From Anthostomella pinea (Eukaryota > Ascomycota > Sordariomycetes > Xylariales > Xylariaceae): a stretch of 64,000 nt of DNA. The position numbers and the translations under genes were made by a program. This document shows positions 33,941 to 44,593 of the stretch, one piece after another. Below the pieces are notes generated by a model. The model did not search any database, had not been told where the DNA came from, and saw nothing but the letters and a program-made list of their open reading frames with translations. Location of the stretch: NCBI GenBank assembly GCA_963556695.1, contig CAUWAG010000003.1, forward strand, positions 6,262,001-6,326,000. The letters are read 5' to 3'. Within the stretch, counting starts at the first letter, position 1, and every line of letters starts with the position of its first letter.

Positions 33941-34872
33941 GACCTGCTACGTCTTGGCCTGAGAACATATTTCCCAAACTCCGACCTGACTCAGGAGCAA
34001 TTTTCGCCACGGATGTGGATCTTCCTCCCGCAATAGACGTGTGGATTTACAGTTGTTTCCCGCAAGGTTGAGCATCATGCGTCTAAGTACTCATATGTCC
34101 AGGCCTGCCTACAAGCTGGTACGGTCTCAGGGAAGTCCGCCATCTTGTGCAGCTGTCATACTACATCAAGACAACGTCTTCTATCTCTTGGCCATCGCTT
34201 CTGGTGTCGAGCGCTCGATGACTGTTAGGTCTGCGGAAGCACGAGTGCAAAGTGCAAGCCATCGTTGCTCCTGTGGTCATCACAGACCAGAGCTACTTGT
34301 CCCCATGCGCCAATGAGCGTCTCGTGCTCCCCTGGAACGTCGCAGTCTGACAATGCTCCAAGGTACTCAAGCGCGATGTGCCTGTTCTTCTCGGTGAGGC
34401 CATTCGGCAGCCCAGCTCGCAGAAAGAAGGGAAGGCATTGTCGAGCCGCAACCTACAGCTCTCGAGGCGAATTATGTAAGTAGCTAAGGTAAGTTTGGCC
34501 CATCCTCGAATTTGCAAGGTTGAGCAAAGATGGGTCTGAGGCGAGAGACTGCGCTTTCCGGGTATCACGGCATGTTTGATGACTAGGTAGCCCTCGCTGT
34601 GAGAACTAACCGGCGGTGGCAAATTTGGGGCTTGGGGTGATTCTAACCACCTAACCACCTAACGCCGATGTGACCGACTGTCAGCTCTGTCACGCCTTAT
34701 TAGTGGCGGCGTGCATCGTGCCGGCAGCTAGGACTAGGTAGTGGTCATGTGATCACAAGACACCAACCCATTCCAGTCAACTTCAACATCTACACAGAAG
34801 CATTTCAAGAATCAACAGACGATTATCAATCAAAATAACAGTTACGATCTCACTAATCCACCATTGCCCATC
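33941..34872. other. Intergenic upstream of the metacaspase
   Basis: No gene recognised. The last 100 bp before the ATG are CA-rich (ACTTCAACATCTACACAG), typical of a fungal 5' leader. Confidence 0.4.
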
Positions 34873-36009
34873 ATGTCCGGCCATCGCCACCACCATCATC
34901 ATCGCCAAGAGTACGATGACGATCGCGGGTACCAACAACAGGGATACCAACGGCAGGGATACCAAGAACAACCTCAGCAGTTCCAGCAGCCTGTCCAACA
35001 CTTCCAACAGTTTCAGCAGCCTCAGTACGCTCGACCTCAATACTCTCACCAACAGGGACCACGTCGGAAATCTCTCCTCATCGGCATCAACTACGTCGGC
35101 AGCCAGCATGCTTTACAGGGCTGCCACCAGGATGTGGACAATGTCCATCAGTTCCTCTCGGCACAAGGGTACTCTTCAGACCCCCGCGACCAAGTCATCA
35201 TGCGTGACGACTCGCGTACGGACCCTCGCGGACCATTCTGGCCTAATGGACACAACATGCTAGCAGCGATGCAATGGCTAGTCTCCGAACCTGGAACTTG
35301 CTGCTTCCTCCACTACAGCGGCCACGGTGGTCAAGTCAAAGACCCAGATGGCGATCGCGCCAGCGGCTACGATGACACTATCGTACCTGTTGACTTCGAA
35401 GCCAGAGGTCAACTGGACAGCGACACACTACACAAGACCATCGTATCCAGGATGCCCAGCAACAGCACTCTGATGGTGCTGTTTGACTGCTGCCACTCTG
35501 GGTCCGCCATAGAGCTGCCTTACGTCTACCGCTCTGACGGAGAAGGCAACGTCTCAATGGTCGACAACGTCAAACAAGGCGTCCACCTCATGACCGCAGC
35601 ATACGACCTGATCCAAGGAGGCTTCAACATGAACAAAGTCCAGGACGCCAAGCAACTCCTCGCAGGCGCCACGTCGTTCTTCAAAGGCTTGCAGCACAAG
35701 CAAGCTCCTGCGGACGAGAACGGCCTAGCGGAGGATGAATTCGTGGAAGATTGGAAGTCCGAGCACAAGAACGTGTGGATGTACTCTGGGTGCCGGGACG
35801 ACCAGACCTCGGCTGATGCTTCCATCGCTGGGGCGCACGTTGGTGCCATGTCTTGGGCGTTCCTGGAGTCTATGAAGCGCTTTGGTCGGCAGCAGAGCTT
35901 CATTCAGGTACTACAGAACACACGGCAGATTCTTCGCGATAGGTATAAGCAGGTTCCGCAGCTCAGTGCTGGATACGAGATGGACCTCAACCGGCCCATT
36001 GCTATTTGA
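34873..36009 (+). CDS. Type I metacaspase, 378 residues
   Basis: A single exon from ATG 34873. Residues 4-10 are a histidine run, and 20-60 a Gln/Tyr-rich low-complexity prodomain (GYQQQGYQRQGYQEQ). The p20 caspase-like domain starts at KSLLIGINYVGS. The catalytic dyad is present: His151 in HYSGHGG and Cys207 in DCCHSGS. YDDTIVPVD and the C-terminal half (WMYSGCRDDQTSADA, GAMSWAFLESM) match the p10 part. Metacaspases are Ca-dependent cysteine peptidases cutting after Arg or Lys, working in the cytosol in protein quality control, ageing and stress-induced death. The lack of introns is notable for a filamentous-fungal metacaspase. Next gene downstream is convergent. Confidence 0.92.
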   Translation: MSGHRHHHHHRQEYDDDRGYQQQGYQRQGYQEQPQQFQQPVQHFQQFQQPQYARPQYSHQQGPRRKSLLIGINYVGSQHALQGCHQDVDNVHQFLSAQGYSSDPRDQVIMRDDSRTDPRGPFWPNGHNMLAAMQWLVSEPGTCCFLHYSGHGGQVKDPDGDRASGYDDTIVPVDFEARGQLDSDTLHKTIVSRMPSNSTLMVLFDCCHSGSAIELPYVYRSDGEGNVSMVDNVKQGVHLMTAAYDLIQGGFNMNKVQDAKQLLAGATSFFKGLQHKQAPADENGLAEDEFVEDWKSEHKNVWMYSGCRDDQTSADASIAGAHVGAMSWAFLESMKRFGRQQSFIQVLQNTRQILRDRYKQVPQLSAGYEMDLNRPIAI

Positions 36010-36252
36010 AGACGGCGTTGTGAATCCGACGATTCTCGCTCTTGGGCCGGTGCATGCTTTACCTTTACGACTATAGCTATCATATGATACGATGAAAAGC
36101 GACTACGAGACAGCTATCGATTGAGATTGGACAGACAGATCGTTTAGCTACCGAAAGCTGACAGAAGTGTGATTAATGCAGAGTAGTGATTAACTATGTG
36201 GTTGGTGTTACAGACAAATTCCCTTCAAGCCTTGCTATCCTACTCGGTCGGT

Positions 36253-37115
36253 CTAAGCCGAAGATGGCTTCAAAACTGCTGGCAACTTATCCAACAAGCT
36301 TGGGAAGTGCACCTCCTCCTGGGTATCATCCTTCGCCTTGCCGGCATCTTTGCGCGCATATTTTGCGTTGGCCGAATCGCCTGCCTCCGTCGCTACACCG
36401 GAATCCTTGCGCGCATATTTTTCTCCGATGGCCGAACCGTCAACATCTTTCTTCGAAGCTCCCTTAGCGGCTTCGAACTCCTCGGCGGTGACTGCGGGGA
36501 GTGTCTCTGTGTCGTGGTATTTCGCCGCCTTGTGGTGCGTCTCGTGGACAGGCTTCGTGGTGTGGACCACCTTGGGCTTGACGACCTCTTCATGGATTAC
36601 AGGTTGAACCGTCTCGTGGATGTGTCTGGCCGACTGCGTCAGCGGGGGTCTACAACCTAAAAGTGGCACACGGAGGGACCTTACTGGTGAACGCGCTCGT
36701 TCTCCTCAACGGGACCGTGGCTCTTCGTCTTCTTGGTAGCCTTGACCTCGCGCTCGTCCTTGAACTTTCCGGCCTGGCGGGCCTGCACGTTCTTGGTCTT
36801 CCGGTCGTCCCGCTCGTCAAAGTTCTTCTCCTCGACGGCGTCGGTTCTCTGCTCGTGCTGCTCGCCGAACTCCTTCTTTTTGTAGATGGGCTGCACCTTG
36901 TGCTTGTAGTGGTCTTCGTGGATGTCCTTGTCGACTTTGGTCTTGACCTCCTCGTGCTCTTCGGGCTTCACCGTCTGGTGTTTGACGGTTGGCGCTTGGT
37001 GCTTGTGGACGGTGGTATCGGCGACCTCGGCGTCGCGGGTGTTGTTGTTTCCTGAGTTGTTGTCCACCGTGGAGTATACCTTCCCGTCGCGGGTGATGCC
37101 TTGCTGGTTGCTCAT
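36253..37115 (-). CDS. Hydrophilic stress/allergen-like protein, 267 residues
   Basis: Exon 1 is 37115-36685 and exon 2 is 36625-36253, joined across a 59-bp intron (GTAAGG ... GGCCAG, branch GCTGACG) giving ERVHQ|HIHETVQPVIHEE. The protein is extremely rich in Lys, Glu, Asp and His, has no cysteine or hydrophobic core, and carries repeated HxxE elements (HIHETVQP, HTTKPVHETHHKA) and two YARKD repeats. It resembles a group of ascomycete proteins often labelled allergen, which look like LEA-type disordered proteins. A role in desiccation or stress protection is inference from composition. The alternative acceptor GTTGTAG would give a 35-bp intron, too short. Confidence 0.7.
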
Positions 37116-38657
37116 GGTGGAATATGCTGGTTGAACGTTGATGTACAATAGTTTTGGAATATGGGTTCTTCCTGAAGATGGAGTTAAAAGTAGGGTTATG
37201 GGGGAATATATACGACGAATGGCAAAGGGGAGCAAGGGGCTATATATACTTGGAACATTTTCTGCTGTGAGGCATACACAGCATACGTCACCATCGGAAT
37301 TGTACTCATGTTGGACAGGGGCCAGATTTCGATTCTTTGACGCAATCAATCACGGTCATAGTGAAGGCGAAACATTTCAGTCATTAGACCGAGGGCTGGT
37401 CAGGTACCTCACGTCTGTACATAGTGACGCAGGGCCAAGAACAGGCTTTGGTTAGTGGTAGAACTTGACTTCCCCGCGTTCACGCTTCGTTGGTGCACAT
37501 ACAAGATATAGCGGTTTATACCCTTGTTCTACACATCGAATATCACCCAAATCCTGTTTTACTCACCTCAGGTTCAAGGCATGGTAAAGTCAATGATTAA
37601 CGATAGGTATCAAGGGAAGCTAGCAGAGCCTGAGTGGGATCATCAGACGCTTCCACAATGGCTCGAGGTAAGGTTCGGTCCATGTAACAAGGGCCAAGGA
37701 GACGGAAGTCCAACTGGCCACTCGAAAAACCCGGCCAAGACGACGGACAAACTAACAACCTGCTTCCCCGGATGCTACTAACCTTACGGAGCGGAATGAC
37801 GATGATTCCTGGACCTGTTCGCGTTGCTAGAATGTTGCCTTGCCAGGGTCCATCTGCATGATGAGCTTACTAGTATAACGAAGACTTGCTCCTCAGCTGC
37901 ATCCCGTGTCGGGCCTGGTCCCAGGTCTCGGGTGTTCCCTCGAGCGCTCCTGAGATGAGATCAGCCAATGAGGCGGTTGTCCCTCGTGGTTGATCTTAGG
38001 CGGGTGACGCCACTGGTGACGCCACTATGACGCTGTGTCGGTATGTAATGTGGCGCATATGCTCCGGGGTGCTTAGGTAAGTTCCTAGCTGTAACTTGTG
38101 AGGCCTCGGTTACGACGTTGGGTGCCACTAGAAAATCGGTTTCCAGCTGCGATCACCGTTACTGTAATAATAAATGAGTTGGGGAAGTTGGCACGGCTGG
38201 TCACAATCCATGGATGTGAGGAAGCGAGAGACTGAGAGGGAATTCTCGCTGTCTGCTCCATGTATCTAATCTAATCGATCTAATCTTATCTTATCACTCG
38301 TATCGGTAGGGCCCACCTAAAAGTCATCAGCTGGAGCAATGCAGGTGTTGATGGCGGTGTTCGTCCACCTGGAAACGACCCGACAGTGCAACGATTTGCG
38401 GTGAACATCCAATGAGGTTCTCCGCCTCACATTTCACAGCTGCGTTCACCTTTCCACCACTTCAGCAGTAATAACGAATCTGTGAGCAGTATCCATCTGT
38501 ATATGTAAGCGGTATGTGGGGATCAGCCACGCTGTCGGGTCGTACAGGGACCCACAGGGCATCTAAGTGTATTCTACCTCCAACAAACAGTCCATAGACC
38601 TTTTCCTGAAAACAACAACGCTGTCACGCTCATACTGCACTTATCGTTTCACGGATA
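37116..38657. other. Intergenic, no gene recognised
   Basis: TCTAATC/TCTTATC repeats at about 38267-38298 and two copies of TGACGCCACT at 38003-38025 are the only structure seen. Part is the promoter of the gene at 38658. Confidence 0.4.
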
Positions 38658-39993
38658 ATGCTCTCAGAATCTCACGAACACCTCCTTTCGGAACCCAAGA
38701 TGCCACGCCAATGGGATCACCACGATTCCAACGACCCTGTTGACGATGTCGTTACCCGCTTTCGTCACCTAGGAGGCGATCATGGTCCCTCGGACCCGGC
38801 CTACTGGGATTTCGACGACGAGAAAGACTGGGATTCTGACGACAGCTTCTCGCAGGTCCCGCCCGAAATCTACGAGAGCTTTGAGAAGAGTATGCCCCAT
38901 GCCACATCATACGCGGGCCCCTCTATGAATCTTGGCGCTAATCTTCCGACCAGCACAGGCAAAATATCCCCGCAATTCTCAGGATGAAGTCAGTCGCACC
39001 CCGGCAGGGCCAATGATCTCCCTGCACGACACGAGGTACTTCGTGCCTCAATGGGACGAGCAGATGCTCGGTCCAGCATGGAGAAAAGAGCGTGGCGCAT
39101 GGGACTTTGACAACCCGCCCAAGCCTCTCCTGCCGGACGACCCCAAGATGAAGGATGCGTTCAGATACTGCGAGGAGTGTCAGCTGACCTGACTGGTTGG
39201 GGACGACAAGCTTGACAAACTCGGCGGCCATAGGCACCCGATGCACTACGCTTGGGCACCGGGACCCGACGACATCGATATCTACCGTTGCGATATCGAG
39301 TCTGAATCCTCTATCGTTGTCCATGTTCGAGGTGGCTGCGTTGATGATGGCCAGACAGTAGGCCCACTACACAACAGAGGCAGCACTGGCGTCTTCTCCG
39401 GAAAGGACTCGGAATACAACTTTGCATCCCCTCAAGGGGTCTTGAACAAGCCATTGGATGAGGAAAAGGCCGCGCTGGATGCTGCGCTTCTGGCCCTCAC
39501 TGTTGTAAGATTCGACGTCTTGAAGGATCGCCGGCAACTTCTGGACAAGACCGACAACGGCGGAGCCGGAGAGACAGCAAAGCAAGAGATGAGCAAGACC
39601 TCGACCAAACCGACTCCAGCTCCCTCCAAAAACGCTTCTCCTGCCGATGCTGACTCCGACAGCAGCTCAGAAGATGATGAAGATGACAGTTTGGCGCTCC
39701 GCATCATCATCGTCTCGGATAACGCCGCAATGGTCGACAACATCTGCAAACACCAGGATACTTGGGACTGGGAGCAAGAGGTCCCGCACACGGCCGACGG
39801 TCAGCCTGTCAAGTACGGTTCCTTATACGAGCGGATCGAGGAGATGGCAGATGGTCTTGAGGAAGATCACGACGTGGTCGTCAATTGGTACTGCGTCCCT
39901 GAGAAGTTCAACAAGCACGCTGCAGATTTGGCCAACGAGGCTCTCAGGCGCAATTTCAAGGATGTGAAGCAATCGTTTATAAGTGCAGAGTGA
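38658..39993 (+). pseudogene. RNase H-fold protein gene with one in-frame TGA; active-site Asp replaced
   Basis: Exon 1 is 38658-38889 (acidic, MLSESHEHLL), a 64-bp intron (GTATGC ... GACCAG, branch GCTAATC) follows, and exon 2 runs from 38954. The frame is FEKT|QAKYPRNSQDEVSRT. TGA at 39190-39192 interrupts CEECQLT*LVGDDKLDKLGG; a change from TGG or CGA would explain it. Downstream the RNase H fold is clear: SSIVVHVRGGCVDDG, GVFSGKDSEYN, AALDAALLALTVV, IIIVSDNAAMVDNI, VNWYCVPEKFNKHAADLANE. The first catalytic Asp of RNase H (DGA/DGS) is Arg here, so nuclease activity is unlikely even if translated. If the TGA is a true stop, the second half (ATG 39241, 250 residues) may be expressed alone. 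Confidence 0.6.
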
Positions 39994-40248
39994 TTGCGGC
40001 TCTGGTTCATTACACTGTGCGACGCAATCCAAAGAATACAGATTACCTTCAACGTGCGTATGACAATCTGCTTTGAAAACGTCTTCATGGAAAGTATACT
40101 GTTAGTATATAGAACTAGAAACGAAAGAAACAAGACCACTTACCGCAATTCCCAACTCCTTTCCCGCCAGCGAGTCCAGGACCACTTACCTCTACGTCCT
40201 CAATCACCAAGTCAAGTAGCATCACCTACCTACCTGCATCACTCAGAC

Positions 40249-42714
40249 CTACCTAGGCGGCCCAGACACCCTCTCCCGCATCCTCACAAACTCCGCCTCG
40301 GAAAACAAGCCCAGATCCTGAAGCAAATCCACAACGTCATACGTCACCTCACCTCCCCCAGCAACACCCCTCTCCCAAGCCTCAATCCGCCCCCAAATCC
40401 TCAAAAACTCCCCCGGCGACACATCCCTCGACCACCGCACAATCCCCGCACAGATCCGCGCCCAGCAAACAACCCACTCCGCATCCAGCGACCCGCCCGC
40501 CTCGCGGAACTCGACGGTCGGCTTGCCCGCGACCCCCTCGCGGATGTCCAGGACCTCGGGGTCGTAAGCGGCGAAGTTGTAGTTGAGCCGCGTCGTACTG
40601 CCGTCCTCGTGGTCGCGCAATAGGAACCCGACGGCGGCGGCCGAGTCGACGGACAGCAGCGCCGCGAGGCCCGCGGCGGTGCCGGCGCGCGTGTAGGCGG
40701 CCGTGTTGTGGCGCGGGAGCCAGGCGATGCGCGGGAGGCCGCCTTCGCGCAGGGGTAGGACGTTGGCTCTGATGCTGGCGATGTAGGAGGCGGAGAGGTG
40801 GGAGGGGTCGTGGGGAGGGAGTTTTTGGGGCTCGCCGGACGGGGAGGAAGAGGAGGAAGGGGACGAGTTGGTCGAAGATAAGGTCATGCGGTTCACCGCA
40901 GCCTTAACCTCCGGAACCGACCCGTCACTCCCCTCATCTCCATCTCCATCAGCTTCCGCGGCGGCATCAGCAGCATCCGCAAGGGCCTGCCAAGCGGGCG
41001 GGGCGAAATCGCTCGACTCACCACTGTCGTCCCCGCGTTCAGATACCGTGGTGCTCATGAACGGCGTCGAGGCGGCGGAATCCTCCGACTCACCGTTGTG
41101 CCTACCAGACCCCTTTGCATGGGCGTCCTCAAACGTGCGCCAGGCTGGGGGGTTGAAGTCGCTGCTCCCATGCGACGCCGTGAGCGCGTCGTCCACGTCA
41201 TTCGGGGAGCCCTCTGTTGCCCGACCTGCCCTCTTGTCCATCTCACGCTGGATGGCATTCCCGATCCGCTCCAGCCTCGCGAGCTCCGCCGCCAGGTCCT
41301 TAACCGCTTCGTGCTGGGCCAGTTCCCGATCAAACCCCTTTATCAAGTCGTCCAGAGCCTCAGCGGCCATGAGATCTAGGTTCGGGCTCTGGCCCAGCGG
41401 CAGATCGTCCTGCAAATCCTGGGCATGAATCCCGCGCTCGGGCGACAGGCGGTTCTCGTTCAGATTTCTGAACAGGTCCTCGACGCCGCGGTGCGTCTCG
41501 AACGCGCGTTCCAACTCATTGAACTCTACGAGCGAGGCCAGATTGTCGAAGCGGCGGATAGTCCGTGGAGCGTTGAACATATTGTACGCCTTCGGTCGCG
41601 GATGCTCTACCGGCGGGGGAGAGGGTCGATCTGAACTGTTGTTCGAGCTACTGGAGCTGCTCCTCCACCATTCATCAGCAGGGGAGTCGGACGAAGGCTC
41701 AGAAGCCGCTGCTCCGTCTTCAGTGGCAGAACCTACCGCATTGTCATCACCTCCATTACCCTGCCCTTCGTCGTCGCGTCCGCCCCGAAGAGTCAGCTCC
41801 TCACTTATCTCTCCCTCCTCACTCAGGGGCGGCAGCACCATCCGTGGCCCAGCCTCCCTCCGTGGCCCAGCCTCCCTCCGTCGCGCATACTCCTCCCAGC
41901 CCTGCATCCCCCCATGCTCGCGCTCCTCCCGCGACAGGTCCAACCACTCTACAACAGGTATGGCATCAAACTCATCGCGCCTCGAGGCATCCCTCCTCAC
42001 TATATTCGCCTCCCGCCTAACCGCCATATGAGCATCCGTAACCTCACTGCCGCGCGCCAGCGTGCTCGCAAGCCGGATACTAGTGCTATACTCCCCCACG
42101 CGCCGCCAGGGCGCATGCAGCCGGGAGATCAACGGGTCGGCCGCCCAAAGGAACGCGCCCAAGCGCTTCAGCGAGTGGGCCGAGAACCACTGCATCCCGT
42201 TCCCGACATGGACATGGAACCCGCAGGAGGGGTTGACGCGCACCCGGTAGCTGGCCGTCAGCAGGTTGACCACGTACCTCACCTCGTCGTACGAACGCTC
42301 GCCGTCCCACAGCGGCGGGGACCGGATCTCGATGCCGAGCCAGCTGTATCCGTCATCGGCGCCGTCCCAGCCGGGCTCTCTGATGCTGTAATCGTAGCCG
42401 ATGTCCCACCGGACCAGCTTCTGCGCCTTGAAGGCGGCGATGTCTGCACGGGTATAGGACGAGGTCGGCTCGGCACAGCGGATGCCGTGCGCCCGGAGCG
42501 TGCTGCGGACGTGGCCGGTGACGGCGCTCTGTCTTGCACCGGCTGGGCCATCGTCGATGCGGAGGGGTGCCGGCAGCGAGGCGGCGAGGGCCTCGTGCGG
42601 ATCGGCGTCCTTAGGCGACAAGTACGCGAACAGACATTCGAGTTCGATGCCGTACGATTGTCGCGTGCTTATAGGCACGGTCAATGCCGTGTCTCTGTCT
42701 GATATATTTGCCAT
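40249..42714 (-). CDS. Amidoligase-family protein 2, 821 residues
   Basis: A single exon from ATG 42712-42714. The fold is the same as in the protein at 23842: YGIELECLFAYL, the acidic strand LGIEIRSPPL, CGFHVHVGNGMQW, AADPLISRLH, and near the end TVEFREAGGSLDAEWVVCW. A long central insert (about residues 290-640) is Ser-, Glu-, Asp- and Pro-rich with coiled-coil character and looks disordered. It would be an ATP-dependent carboxylate-amine ligase or a relative; the target is unknown. GC content is high and third positions are strongly biased, unlike its neighbours. Two long plus-strand frames inside (41519-42031 and 41914-42702) are shadows of this bias. Ends in TAG, which shows that TAG is a real stop in this genome. 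Confidence 0.75.
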   Translation of the reverse strand: MANISDRDTALTVPISTRQSYGIELECLFAYLSPKDADPHEALAASLPAPLRIDDGPAGARQSAVTGHVRSTLRAHGIRCAEPTSSYTRADIAAFKAQKLVRWDIGYDYSIREPGWDGADDGYSWLGIEIRSPPLWDGERSYDEVRYVVNLLTASYRVRVNPSCGFHVHVGNGMQWFSAHSLKRLGAFLWAADPLISRLHAPWRRVGEYSTSIRLASTLARGSEVTDAHMAVRREANIVRRDASRRDEFDAIPVVEWLDLSREEREHGGMQGWEEYARRREAGPRREAGPRMVLPPLSEEGEISEELTLRGGRDDEGQGNGGDDNAVGSATEDGAAASEPSSDSPADEWWRSSSSSSNNSSDRPSPPPVEHPRPKAYNMFNAPRTIRRFDNLASLVEFNELERAFETHRGVEDLFRNLNENRLSPERGIHAQDLQDDLPLGQSPNLDLMAAEALDDLIKGFDRELAQHEAVKDLAAELARLERIGNAIQREMDKRAGRATEGSPNDVDDALTASHGSSDFNPPAWRTFEDAHAKGSGRHNGESEDSAASTPFMSTTVSERGDDSGESSDFAPPAWQALADAADAAAEADGDGDEGSDGSVPEVKAAVNRMTLSSTNSSPSSSSSPSGEPQKLPPHDPSHLSASYIASIRANVLPLREGGLPRIAWLPRHNTAAYTRAGTAAGLAALLSVDSAAAVGFLLRDHEDGSTTRLNYNFAAYDPEVLDIREGVAGKPTVEFREAGGSLDAEWVVCWARICAGIVRWSRDVSPGEFLRIWGRIEAWERGVAGGGEVTYDVVDLLQDLGLFSEAEFVRMRERVSGPPR

Positions 42715-43591
42715 TGACGGTGAGGGGGGTGGCGCAGATGATTTTAGCCCAAGCAGGGGATGGAAGAAGATCCAGCTTCTTCTATTTTCTTACCTCTCGC
42801 AGTCGCTGACTAGGTATTGCTTCAACCCTACCTTGTTGACGCAATTCTTGAGGTATGTGCCACTTGCTTGTGGCCGTAACTGCGAGATCGTATATCGATG
42901 GAAAGTGGAAAGTAGAATGAGGTGATCATGTGATAACCATGCTGTTCTATAAGCATGACGGTCAATGGCGACAAAGCACCTCGCGAACAATGCCGTTGTG
43001 TCCCCTTGTACTGCGGTGGTTGTTCATAAAGACGTCTAAGCGGTGCGCCTGGTCTGAAGGAAGAGTCTGAAGAAAGAGCAAAGAGCAGTCGCATGGCGCT
43101 GATGCAAAGAAACAGCACAAAGGTGCGCGGCACTCCGGCCTGCCTGAATTCACATCTATTATTATCGGGATGCTTGTTCCCGTCCCTATCTTGCTATCGC
43201 AGGTTCTCGTGCAACTCGCGCGCGTCATCGTAACGATCTGTCTGCCGTCCTGCCAAACCTTTCTGCAAGGCGAAATTCCTCAACGCGAAGTATACGCCAC
43301 CATCCCCGCCATCGCCTCCGTCTTCTCTTCTCATTTCTCTCCCAGTCAACTCATCAACATCAATGCTCTCAAATCGTCTTCTCGTGAATTAGTGTTGTCG
43401 CATGGGATATGACAGGATCCAAGTCGATGGATCGTGGGGAATGCGAGTGGATATCAAAGTGTACAAGAAAAGAATGGCGGCCACCATAGCAACACTGTTG
43501 CATGCCCAGGCACGAAACTGTGGGGATCCGTACAGGTAGGCCTTGCTGAGCAATCGACAATCAAGCGGTCTCATATCCACTATGCTCAGAT
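42715..43591. other. Intergenic, no gene recognised
   Basis: Nothing found on either strand apart from short open frames. Confidence 0.35.
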
Positions 43592-44338
43592 CTAGAGGGC
43601 ATAGGCGAGGAGACCAACAGCAACGGCTGCGGCACCATTTCCAAAGTATTGCATGTGGGCGGTCGGCATGGCAGCAGCGCCGGTGGAACTCGATGAAGTG
43701 GTTGAAGCGGTGGACGTGGCGGCAGCTGTTCCACTGGATGATGCGCTCATAGTGCTAGTCGACGCGGAGCCCTCTCCCGCATGGTCGGCCACATCCTCGG
43801 TCCCGCACTTATCGCCATAGGTCGCAGTGCAGTTCTTCTGGCCGGCGGCATCGTTCTGGAATTGTATTATGCAGTTCTGCTGGAGGCGGGTGCACACGTT
43901 CTGCACACGCAATGTTAGTTGTGCGTGAAATGTACCGCTCAAGACGAATCTAGACATGACTTACCCAGGGCATCGTGTTCTTGTATAGGTTCATGTCGGG
44001 GAAGTTGCCGCCCTCGCACTCGCACTCGAAGTCCAGGGTGTCCTATGGTTGTGTCAGTGGTGTTTGTGGAGCTGCCCGCATGCTGGCGACAAACCTCAAC
44101 GCAGTTGTTGACCTCGATTGTTCCGCACAGGGTGCTGCAGCTGTTCTGTTCGGCAATGCACCAGTTGACTGTTGAGCAGTTAGCCTCCATTTCTGAAGGA
44201 GGGACGTGGCACGCACTCACTTTGGTCTGAAGCGGTAACATTGCTGGGGTCGATCTTGAAGGTCGAGTTGGAGTTGGCTTGCGCGGAGACGAGGGTCAGC
44301 GCAGAGAGTGCGACAAGGCCGGTGCTGTAGGCGAACAT
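43592..44338 (-). CDS. DUF7707-type GPI-anchored extracellular protein, 192 residues
   Basis: Four exons: 44338-44221, 44168-44095, 44042-43965 and 43900-43592, with introns beginning GTGAGT, GTTTGT and GTAAGT. Phases add to 193 codons. Signal peptide MFAYSTGLVALSALTLVSA, then the conserved cysteine domain INWCIAEQNSCSTLCG, NCVE, DFECECEGGNFPD, TMPWNVC, NCIIQF, NCTAT, DKCGTE (ten or more Cys). A Ser/Thr-rich stalk and a hydrophobic tail (AAAVAVGLLAYAL) indicate a GPI anchor. Members sit on the ascomycete cell surface; their function is unknown. The exon borders fall at cysteine-domain boundaries as expected for the family. Confidence 0.85.
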
Positions 44339-44556
44339 CTTGATAGACTATGCGAAGTCGGATATTTGCGGGTGGGAGTAGAGGTAGAATGTTTCTGGTG
44401 TCTCAACTACAAGATGTTGGCGGACAAGCTGCAGGACTAAGCCGGTATGAAGATGGGTGGGTGTTGATCTCGACGAAGAGGAAGGAGCAGAGCAGTTGGA
44501 GTTGGCGGACAAGGTGGGTTGAGGTCCAAGAAGAAGGGTGTGCTTCGTGGTAGGAA

Positions 44557-44593
44557 GGTAGGAGGAGGAGGTAGAGGTAGAGGTAGAGGTAGT
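44557..44593. repeat. AGGAGG/AGGTAG microsatellite
   Basis: A run of (GTAGAG)n/(AGGTAG)n units upstream of the DUF7707 gene, on the sense strand a CT-rich tract that may lie in its leader or promoter. Confidence 0.6.

Noticed and set aside
41519..42702. Two long plus-strand frames of 170 and 262 codons
   Set aside because: They lie wholly antisense to amidoligase 2, whose motifs are clear; open antisense frames are expected from its GC-rich third positions.
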